DNA of 20,539 nt, from contig JACMOF010000537.1 of the NCBI GenBank assembly GCA_014378155.1, positions 1-20,539 of the forward strand, written 5' to 3'. Each line of letters starts with the position of its first letter. Position 1 is the first letter of the stretch. This document shows, piece by piece, positions 14,053 to 20,539 of this stretch. This DNA is from Caulobacter sp. (GTDB lineage: Bacteria; Pseudomonadota; Alphaproteobacteria; Caulobacterales; Caulobacteraceae). The translations under genes and the position numbers were made by a program. Under the pieces are notes generated by a model. The model was not told the origin of the DNA. It ran no database searches and saw only the letters and a list, made by a program, of their open reading frames with translations.

Positions 14053-14068
14053 CTACGACCATGGTCGT
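14053..14068. promoter_or_regulatory. palindromic operator, copy 1
   Basis: ACGACCATGGTCGT (14055-14068) is a perfect 14-bp palindrome in the control region between gntK (minus) and the first beta-helix gene (plus), 57 bp before the latter's ATG. The 16 bases CTACGACCATGGTCGT (14053-14068) recur exactly at 20384-20399. A repeated palindrome at two promoters of one locus marks a shared regulator. It does not resemble the operator at 12565. Confidence 0.65.
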
Positions 14069-14124
14069 GGATGGCGACCCGCTTCCAACCCCTTATCCGT
14101 AGTTGAAGTAACCAGGGAAGCGGC

Positions 14125-17100
14125 ATGAGAGTTATCATACTGGCGGCGGTGTTCCTGGCGTCCGCGTCCCCCGCGCTGGCCGCCAGTCAGTCCGTTTTTC
14201 TGACCGCTCCCGATGATCCGCGCGCGATCAGCGTGAAGGGCGTGGGCGACGGCCGGGCCGATGATACAGACGCCGTGCAGCACGCCATCGACGCCGCCCG
14301 CGACAAGACCGGTCACGGCGTGGTGTTCCTCCCATCTGGCCGCTACCGCCTGAGCCGCAGCATCCTGGTTCCGCCGGGCGTGCGCGTCTTCGGTGTCGGC
14401 GCTACTCGGCCTGTCTTCGTGCTCGGGCCAAGCACCCCCGGCTTTCAGAAGGGCGTGGGCACGATGATCGTGTTCACGGGCGGTGACCAATATAGCGTCG
14501 GCGAGGTTCCCGTGCCGGTTCCAACGGTGGTCGGCGCCAAGGAAGCGGTGCGCGACGCCAATTCCGGCACCTTCTATTCGGCGTTGAGCAATGTCGACAT
14601 CGAGATCGGGGCCGGCAATCCAGCTGCGGCCGGGGTGCGGTTTCGCATGGCCCAGCACGCCTTTCTCAGCCACATGGACTTCCGTCTGGGCGCGGGCTTC
14701 GCGGGAGTCTACCAAGCCGGCAACATCATGGAAGACGTCCACTTTCATGGCGGCCGCTACGGGATCGTCACCGAAAAGACCTCGCCGGCCTGGCAGTTCA
14801 CTCTCCTCGACTCGACCTTCGACGGGCAGAGCGACGCGGCGATCCGCGAGCACGAGGTGGACCTGACCCTGGTCAATGTGACCATCAGCGACACGCCCGT
14901 CGGGATCGAGGTCGATCGGGGCTACAGCGACTCTCTGTGGGGCAAGAACGTGCGCTTCGAGAACGTCTCGAAGGCCGCTGTGGTCATCTCCAACGAGGAC
15001 ACTGTCTTCACGCAGGTGGGTTTCGAAAACGCCGTGGCCTCGAATACGCCGGTCTTCGCCCGCTTCCGCGACAGTGGGAAAACGGTGGTCGGCAAAGGGC
15101 GCCATTATCGGGTGGCGTCCTTCACCTACGGGCTGACACTGCCGGGTCAGGGCCAGATGGGCGAATACAAGACCCAGGCGGAGATCAACGCGCTGCCGGC
15201 GTCGCCGGCGGTCATGGCGCCGGCCATTCGCCCGCTGCCGCCGGTCAGCGCGTGGACGAACGTCAAGACGCTGGGCGTCAAGGGAGACGGCGAGACCGAC
15301 GACACCGCCGCGCTGCAGGCGGCGATCGACAGCCACCGCGTGCTCTATCTGCCGATCGGCTTCTACAAGATCACCGACACGCTGCGGCTTCGTCCCGACA
15401 CGGTGATGCTTGGCCTGCATCCGGCCGTGACCCAACTGGTCTTGCCCGACAATAATCCCCGCCATGCTGGGGTCGGCGCGGTGGGTCCGATGATCGCGAC
15501 ACCGCGTAGCGGCGACAACATCCTCGCGGGGATCGGTCTGTTCACCGGCCGCATCAACCCCCGCGCCTCGGCGCTGCTCTGGCGGTCGGGCGCGACCTCG
15601 CAGGTCACGGACGTCAAGATCATGGGTGGCGGCGGCACGCCGACCATGGACGGCAAGCCGCTTGGCGCGGCCCAGGCCCGCAGCGGCGATCCGGTGGCCG
15701 ACGTCCGCTGGGACGCGCAATATCCCAGCATCTGGGTGACCGACGGCGGCGGCGGGACCTTCGCCAATGTCTGGAGCCCCAACACCTTCGCCTCGGCCGG
15801 CTTCTACATCTCGGACACCGACACGCCCGGCCACATCTACGAGGTGTCGGTCGAGCACCATGTGCGCAACGAGTTCGTTCTCGACAATGTCCAGAACTGG
15901 GAATTCCTGGCTCCACAGACGGAGCAGGAGGTCGGCGACGGGCCGGACACGGTGTCGCTGGAAATCCGCAACTCGCGCAATATCCTGTTCGCCAACTATC
16001 ACGGCTACCGGGTGACTCGGTCTTACCACCCCGCCAAGACGGCGGTGAAGCTGTTCAACTCGTCCGATATCCGCTTTCGGAATGTTCATATCAATGCCGA
16101 GAGCGGCATCGCCCTGTGCGGAGCCAGTGGCTGCGGCACGTATCTGCGGGCCAGCAAGTATCCGTTCGAGAACGCCTTGATCGACGAGACCCAGCAGGTC
16201 GAGACGCGTGAGCGCGAGTTCGCCGTACTCGACATTCCGGCCAAGCCGCAGCCCACCGCAGCGGCTTCTCCGCCCATGAAGATCAAGACCTTGGCGAGCG
16301 GTTTCTGGTCGATCTCGGGCGCCACCGTGGGCGCGGACGGCACGCTCTACTTCGTCGAGAAACGTTTCCAGCGGATCTACCGCTGGACTACGGCGCGGGG
16401 GCTCGAGGTGGTCCGCGACCATTCGCTCGACCCCGTGAACCTGGCGATCGATCGTTCGGGCAAGCTGCTAGTGCTGTCCTCGTTCGGTCCGGAGGGCACG
16501 GTCTATTCGATAGATCCGGATGGTCCCAAGGACGCGTTGACGACCATAGCGGCGACCCCGGCGGCGGCGCGTCCGACCGCCACAACGCTGTTGCCGGTCA
16601 ACTGGTGGAACAACGGGGAGTTCAAGGACCAGTACGATTCCTCGACCGACCAATTCACCACTCTGGCCGAAATGTTCGCCCGCGACGCTGGCGCGCCGAA
16701 GCCCAAGGAATATGTCTCGCCCGATGGCAGCCTTGTCCTGCCGGCCTTCCGCGTGTGGGAGCAAGGTCCGTCGGACCATGTGGGCTGGCGCTGGTCCGAC
16801 ATCCTGCAGACCCACGGTCTCATAGGGGCCGCCCCCGGTGAGCGCGTGTTCGTCACCAATGAGTCCGAGGGCAAGACCTACAGCGGCAAGATCGGCCCCG
16901 GCGGCGCCCTGACCGACCTGAAGGTTTTCGCCAACCGGGGCGGGGAAAGCGTCGCGGTCGACGGTCAGGGACAGGTGTTTGTCGCCAACGGCCAGATCTT
17001 CAAATACGCGGCCGACGGCCAGTCCACGGGACGCATCGATCTGCCCGAGCGACCGCTGCAACTGATCTTTGGCGGACCAGACCGGCGCACCTTGTTCGTC

Positions 17101-17136
17101 CTGACCCACAACGCGCTCTACGCGGTGACGCCGTGA
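14125..17136 (+). CDS. secreted twin beta-helix (GH55-like / pectate-lyase superfamily) protein with SMP-30-like propeller
   Basis: The 1003-residue protein has a Sec signal peptide (cleavage near residue 20). Two beta-helix domains each begin with the Pectate_lyase_3 hallmark, GVGDGRADDTDAVQHAIDAA (39-58) and GVKGDGETDDTAALQAAID (384-402), ending near 700. The second holds SVEHHVRNEF (E577) and APQTE (596-600), which resemble the VEHH...QTE motifs of GH55 exo-beta-1,3-glucanases, also twin beta-helices. From about 718 to the end is a beta-propeller of SMP-30/gluconolactonase type (DPVNLAIDRSGKLLVLSS; GESVAVDGQGQVFVANGQ; FGGPDRRTLFVLTHNALYAV), interrupted near 820-890 by a conserved insertion with PVNWWNNGEF. 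ATG 14125 follows GGGAAG. It is paralogous to the next gene over its full length. Polysaccharide cleavage is inferred; the substrate is open. Confidence 0.8.
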   Translation: MRVIILAAVFLASASPALAASQSVFLTAPDDPRAISVKGVGDGRADDTDAVQHAIDAARDKTGHGVVFLPSGRYRLSRSILVPPGVRVFGVGATRPVFVLGPSTPGFQKGVGTMIVFTGGDQYSVGEVPVPVPTVVGAKEAVRDANSGTFYSALSNVDIEIGAGNPAAAGVRFRMAQHAFLSHMDFRLGAGFAGVYQAGNIMEDVHFHGGRYGIVTEKTSPAWQFTLLDSTFDGQSDAAIREHEVDLTLVNVTISDTPVGIEVDRGYSDSLWGKNVRFENVSKAAVVISNEDTVFTQVGFENAVASNTPVFARFRDSGKTVVGKGRHYRVASFTYGLTLPGQGQMGEYKTQAEINALPASPAVMAPAIRPLPPVSAWTNVKTLGVKGDGETDDTAALQAAIDSHRVLYLPIGFYKITDTLRLRPDTVMLGLHPAVTQLVLPDNNPRHAGVGAVGPMIATPRSGDNILAGIGLFTGRINPRASALLWRSGATSQVTDVKIMGGGGTPTMDGKPLGAAQARSGDPVADVRWDAQYPSIWVTDGGGGTFANVWSPNTFASAGFYISDTDTPGHIYEVSVEHHVRNEFVLDNVQNWEFLAPQTEQEVGDGPDTVSLEIRNSRNILFANYHGYRVTRSYHPAKTAVKLFNSSDIRFRNVHINAESGIALCGASGCGTYLRASKYPFENALIDETQQVETREREFAVLDIPAKPQPTAAASPPMKIKTLASGFWSISGATVGADGTLYFVEKRFQRIYRWTTARGLEVVRDHSLDPVNLAIDRSGKLLVLSSFGPEGTVYSIDPDGPKDALTTIAATPAAARPTATTLLPVNWWNNGEFKDQYDSSTDQFTTLAEMFARDAGAPKPKEYVSPDGSLVLPAFRVWEQGPSDHVGWRWSDILQTHGLIGAAPGERVFVTNESEGKTYSGKIGPGGALTDLKVFANRGGESVAVDGQGQVFVANGQIFKYAADGQSTGRIDLPERPLQLIFGGPDRRTLFVLTHNALYAVTP

Positions 17137-17211
17137 AACGCGCCCAGCGCACACCCAATTCGAGCAGTCGCAGCCGAGAGGCCGCGCGCCGATAAACGTC
17201 CACCCCCAACT

Positions 17212-17241
17212 GTCCCGGCCCTCGCGCCGGGACGTTTTTTT
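17212..17241 (+). terminator. Rho-independent terminator between the two paralogs, possible attenuator
   Basis: GTCCCGGC (17212-17219) pairs perfectly with GCCGGGAC (17226-17233) around a 6-nt loop, followed by seven T (17235-17241). It lies 76 bp after the first paralog and only 11 bp before the second paralog's ATG. No promoter fits in those 11 bp, so any transcript of the second gene must pass the terminator. Confidence 0.85.
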
Positions 17242-17252
17242 CGAGGTCCGCA

Positions 17253-20200
17253 ATGCGAGGTTGGGTGACGACAGGAATGGCGGCGATGGCTCTGATCATA
17301 GCGGCCAGCGCTCCCGTGGCGCTGGCGGCGACCTCGGTGTCGGTCTTCGCGACCGCACCAGAAGATCCCCGCGCCGTGGTGGTCCGCGCCGTGGGCGATG
17401 GCCGCGCCGACGACAGCGCCGCGATCCAGGGCGCGATCGACGCCGCTGCGGCCAAGGAGGGCGGCGGGCTCGTTTTCCTCCCCTCGGGCCGTTACCGGAT
17501 CAGCAAGACGATCTTCCTGTGGCCGGGCGTGCGGGTGTTCGGGGTCGGCGCCACCCGCCCGCTGATCCTGCTCGCGGACAAGGCGCCCGGGTTCCAGCGG
17601 GGGTTGGCCAACATGGTGATTTTCGCCGGGGCCAAGCCGGACCCGTCGCGTCGCGTCGCGTTCCCGCCGCCCGGGAGCGTGCCTTTCAACAAGGACATCG
17701 CCGACGCCAATTCGGGCACCTTCTATTCAGCGATGAGCAATATTGATTTCAAGATCGGCCGGGGCAATCCAGCGGCGACGGCGATCCGCTTCCACGCCGC
17801 CCAGCACGCCTATCTCAGCCACATGATGTTCGACATCGGGTCTGGCCTGGCGGGCCTGTACCAGGTCGGCAATGAAGCCGAGGACCTGCACTTTAAGGGC
17901 GGGCGTTACGGCATTCTGACGGAGAAGACCTCGCCGGCCTGGGGCTTCGTGCTGCTCGATTCCACCTTCGAGGGCCAACGCGACGCGGCGATCCGCGAGC
18001 ATGAGGCTGGCCTGACCTTGGTCAATGTTGCCCTCCGCGACACGCCCGTGGGGATCGAGATCGATCGCGGCTATGGCGACTGGCTCTGGGGCAAGGACGT
18101 CCGGTTCGAGAACGTCTCGAAGGCGGCGATCGTCATTTCCAATGAAACCAGCGTCTACACCCAGGTCGGCTTCGAGAACGCGACAGCCGTCAACACCCCA
18201 ATGTTTGTTCGCTTCCGCGACAGTGGCAAGACGGCGCCCGGCCTGGGAGCCGCCTATAGGGTGACGTCCTTCAGCCATGGCCTGATCCTGCCTGGCCTAG
18301 GCCAAATGGGCGTCACCAAGACGCTGATGAAGGCGGAGGCTGTCGCGACCTCGCCTGAATCGCGCGCGCCGGCGATCCGTGCTCTTCCGCCCATGTCGGA
18401 ATGGACCGATGTCCGCGCGCTGGGCGCCAAGGGCGACAACGCGACCGACGACACCGCCGTCCTCCAGCATGCCATCAACAGCCATAGGGTCCTGTATTTC
18501 CCGACGGGCTTCTACGTCGTCACCGACACCCTGCGGCTGCGACCGGACTCGGTGCTGATCGGCCTTCACCCAAGTCTCACCCAGATCGTCCTGCCCGATC
18601 ACACGCCGGGCTATCAGGGTGTCGGCGCGCCCAAGGCCCTGATTCTGTCTGCGGCGGCGGGCGACAACATCGTCTCGGGGTTGGGGCTCAACACTGGCGG
18701 AGTGAATCCACGCGCCACGGCCCTGCTCTGGACCTCGGGCGAACGCTCGATGGTCAATGACGTCAAGTTCCAGGGCGGGCACGGCACCAACCTGTATGAC
18801 GGGACGCGGCTCAACCCCTACAACGCCAACGCCACGGCCGACGCCGACCCCGCCAAGCGCTGGGCGGGCCAGTATCCCAGCCTGTGGGTGACAGATGGCG
18901 GCGGCGGCACGTTCGCCAATCTCTGGAGCCCCAGCACCTATGCCTCTTCGGGCATCTACGTCTCCGACACCCAGACGCCCGGCCATGTCTACCAGGCCTC
19001 GGTCGAACATCACGTGCGCACGGAGATCAGCTTGAACCGTGTCGCCCACTGGGAGTTGCTCGCGCCGCAAACCGAGGAGGAGGCAGGCGAGGGCGAGGAC
19101 ACCGTCTCGTTGGAAATCCGCGACTCCCACGACATTCTCGTCGCCAATTACCACGCCTACCGCGTCACCCGGACCCGCCGACCCGCTTCGGCGGCGGCTC
19201 GTATCTACAATTCCCATGACATTCGCTTCCGCAATGTCGCGGTCAACGCCGAAAGCGGAGTGGGACTGTGTGACGAGAACGGCTGCGCCACCTTCCTACG
19301 CCTGAGCAAGTATCCCTACGAGAACGCAATCCAAGACGTCACCAGCGGCCTGGAGGTGCGCGAGCGCCAGTTCGCGGTGCTTGACCTGCCGGTCGTCCCG
19401 CCGCCCGTCGCGCCCTCTGTCTTCCCCACTGGCGCCCGCCTGGAGAAGCTGGCCGACGGCTTCTATTCGGCGGGCGGCGGGGCGGTTGATGCGGCCGGGA
19501 CCCTCTATTTCACCGACCGCCGTCACCAACGCATCTACAGTTGGTCGGATGCGCGCAAGCTGTCGATCGTGCGAGACAACGCCCTGGATCCCGTCAGCCT
19601 GGCGATCGACGGGACTGGAAACCTGCTGGTGCTGTCGTCGGACGGCCGCGACGGGACCGTCTACAGCTTCAAGCCTGGCAGCCCCGACACGGAGGTCACG
19701 GTCATCGCGCCGACCTCGGTGGTTGACCATCCGGGCGCGGCGGCCGTGCTGCCAGTCAACTGGTGGAACAACGGCGAGTTTCAGGACCAGCTCGACGTCA
19801 AGACCGACCAGTTCACCACCCTGGCGGAGATGTTCGCCCGTGACATGGCGCTGCCGAAGTCCAAGGAATATGTTTCGCCCGACGGCAGCCTGGCCTTGCC
19901 GGCCTATCGCGTCTTCCAGATGGGCCCACCAGACTTCCGGGGGCTGCGCTTCTCCGATGCGCTCGACACCTACGGGTTCACGACGGCCAAGCCTGGCCAG
20001 CGGGTGTTCCTGACCAACAGTTCCGAGAACAAGACCTACAGTGGCTTGGTTGGAACACATGGCGCGATCACCGATCTGAAGCCTTTCGCCAACCGCGGCG
20101 GCGAGAGTGTCGCGATGGACGGGGAGGGGCGCGTCTATGTCGCCAACGGCCAGGTGTTCGTCCATGCCCCGGACGGTCGGGAGCTGGGGCGCGTGGACAT

Positions 20201-20297
20201 CCCTGAACGACCACTGCAACTGCTGTTCGGAGGCCCCGACAAGCAGACGCTGTTTGTTCTGACCCACCACGCGCTCTACGCGATCCGGCGTCCATAG
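17253..20297 (+). CDS. second secreted twin beta-helix protein with SMP-30-like propeller (tandem paralog)
   Basis: The 1014-residue product is collinear with the preceding protein. It has a signal peptide (cleavage after ALA, near residue 25), a first beta-helix with AVGDGRADDSAAIQGAIDAA, a second with GAKGDNATDDTAVLQHAI, the SVEHHVRTE motif (E585) and APQTEEE, and a C-terminal propeller ending FGGPDKQTLFVLTHHALYAI. Long runs are identical between the two, such as VGDGRADD, PGVRVFGVGATRP, DANSGTFYSA and AESG. They differ in the interdomain linker and in a loop near 510-530 (GTRLNPYNANATADADPAKRW), where this copy is longer. The ATG at 17253 has GAGGT upstream, right after the terminator's T-run. 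This arose by gene duplication; divergence suggests distinct substrates or positions of attack. Confidence 0.8.
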   Translation: MRGWVTTGMAAMALIIAASAPVALAATSVSVFATAPEDPRAVVVRAVGDGRADDSAAIQGAIDAAAAKEGGGLVFLPSGRYRISKTIFLWPGVRVFGVGATRPLILLADKAPGFQRGLANMVIFAGAKPDPSRRVAFPPPGSVPFNKDIADANSGTFYSAMSNIDFKIGRGNPAATAIRFHAAQHAYLSHMMFDIGSGLAGLYQVGNEAEDLHFKGGRYGILTEKTSPAWGFVLLDSTFEGQRDAAIREHEAGLTLVNVALRDTPVGIEIDRGYGDWLWGKDVRFENVSKAAIVISNETSVYTQVGFENATAVNTPMFVRFRDSGKTAPGLGAAYRVTSFSHGLILPGLGQMGVTKTLMKAEAVATSPESRAPAIRALPPMSEWTDVRALGAKGDNATDDTAVLQHAINSHRVLYFPTGFYVVTDTLRLRPDSVLIGLHPSLTQIVLPDHTPGYQGVGAPKALILSAAAGDNIVSGLGLNTGGVNPRATALLWTSGERSMVNDVKFQGGHGTNLYDGTRLNPYNANATADADPAKRWAGQYPSLWVTDGGGGTFANLWSPSTYASSGIYVSDTQTPGHVYQASVEHHVRTEISLNRVAHWELLAPQTEEEAGEGEDTVSLEIRDSHDILVANYHAYRVTRTRRPASAAARIYNSHDIRFRNVAVNAESGVGLCDENGCATFLRLSKYPYENAIQDVTSGLEVRERQFAVLDLPVVPPPVAPSVFPTGARLEKLADGFYSAGGGAVDAAGTLYFTDRRHQRIYSWSDARKLSIVRDNALDPVSLAIDGTGNLLVLSSDGRDGTVYSFKPGSPDTEVTVIAPTSVVDHPGAAAVLPVNWWNNGEFQDQLDVKTDQFTTLAEMFARDMALPKSKEYVSPDGSLALPAYRVFQMGPPDFRGLRFSDALDTYGFTTAKPGQRVFLTNSSENKTYSGLVGTHGAITDLKPFANRGGESVAMDGEGRVYVANGQVFVHAPDGRELGRVDIPERPLQLLFGGPDKQTLFVLTHHALYAIRRP

Positions 20298-20383
20298 ATC
20301 CAGGGTTTGCGGCCGCCTGGAGTCCGGGGGCAGGCCTTTGGCGCGCCCTCGAGGCTGGCGGCTGGCGCGCCGGATCGGCCGAC

Positions 20384-20400
20384 CTACGACCATGGTCGTA
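20384..20400. promoter_or_regulatory. palindromic operator, copy 2
   Basis: TACGACCATGGTCGTA (20385-20400) is a perfect 16-bp palindrome, 81 bp upstream of the next start codon (20482). It shares 16 consecutive bases with the site at 14053-14068. This predicts co-regulation of the right-edge gene with gntK and the beta-helix genes. In 20298-20481 I see no other gene and no clear terminator after the second paralog. Confidence 0.65.
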
Positions 20401-20481
20401 ATGGTGAGCGCCCCGCTTGTCTGACAGCTTCCTGCTTAGGCCATCGCAGATGGACTCAACGAAAAACGGGAGGCTGCAGGG

Positions 20482-20539
20482 ATGAGTGCTTTAGGTCGGA
20501 AACGAGGGGGATCACCCTTCCTGAACGTGTTGCTCGCGA
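20482..20539 (+). CDS. start of a gene cut by the right edge, unidentified
   Basis: ATG at 20482 has AGGG and, further up, GGGAGG (20468-20473). The 19 visible residues read MSALGRKRGGSPFLNVLLA: a basic start then hydrophobic residues, as in a signal peptide. Given the locus and the operator upstream, a TonB-dependent receptor or another secreted enzyme would fit, but nothing in the visible part proves it. Confidence 0.5.
   Translation, partial: MSALGRKRGGSPFLNVLLA

Noticed and set aside
14053..16422. Long minus-strand open frame (789 codons) opposite the first beta-helix gene
   Set aside because: Low-complexity His/Arg/Asp-rich translation without family motifs; it is the GC-bias shadow of the plus-strand gene, whose motifs are clear.

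Overview
The window looks like chromosomal DNA of a Caulobacter-type alphaproteobacterium. Composition is strongly GC-rich, the gene set is typical of that group, and three taxon-linked signals are visible: an alphaproteobacterial LexA box (GAAC-N7-GAAC, 4246-4260), a sigma-T/EcfG general-stress promoter (GGAAC-N17-CGTT, 6832-6857) and a copy of a palindromic intergenic repeat common in alphaproteobacteria (4460-4529). The species assignment is inference. No tRNA, rRNA, CRISPR array, insertion sequence or prophage gene was seen.

Layout. 1-426: the tail of one terminator, a second terminator, a doubtful 40-codon ORF, and the terminator of the next minus-strand gene. 427-1427 (minus): a small secreted four-cysteine protein and a LOG-family phosphoribohydrolase. 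1545-4213 (plus): a lipoprotein gene translationally coupled to an Atm1-type ABC exporter. 4222-4564: a small ORF under a LexA-box promoter, ending exactly where the alphaproteobacterial repeat begins, followed by a strong hairpin. 4645-6696: glyoxalase I (TTG start) converging on a minus-strand pair, an unknown protein and an Old Yellow Enzyme ene-reductase. 6832-9246 (plus): the EcfG-type promoter, a small acidic and a small basic protein, a DUF808 membrane protein and a Tat-exported dienelactone-hydrolase-family protein. 9401-9858: a chimeric pseudogene in which the start of a short-chain dehydrogenase is joined to the SnoaL-like C-terminus of an ECF sigma factor, then frameshifted. 9855-12384 (minus): a FrnE-like DsbA-family protein, a secreted protein with a peptidoglycan-binding domain and a possible lysozyme/chitosanase-like fold, and a stand-alone LuxR-type HTH protein.

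12525-20539 is the most coherent locus. It has a GntR/FCD repressor with a strong promoter followed by a perfect inverted-repeat operator, a gluconokinase, and two tandem paralogous secreted proteins of about 1000 residues. Each paralog has a twin beta-helix with GH55-like motifs fused to an SMP-30/gluconolactonase-like propeller. A 16-base sequence containing a perfect 14-bp palindrome occurs twice, once in the divergent gntK/first-paralog promoter region and once upstream of the gene that starts at the right edge. I read this as a carbohydrate-utilisation island: an extracellular glucan-active, possibly lactone-handling enzyme pair linked to gluconate phosphorylation and the Entner-Doudoroff pathway. 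A Rho-independent terminator lies 11 bp before the second paralog, which suggests graded or attenuated expression. The substrate is not shown by the sequence.
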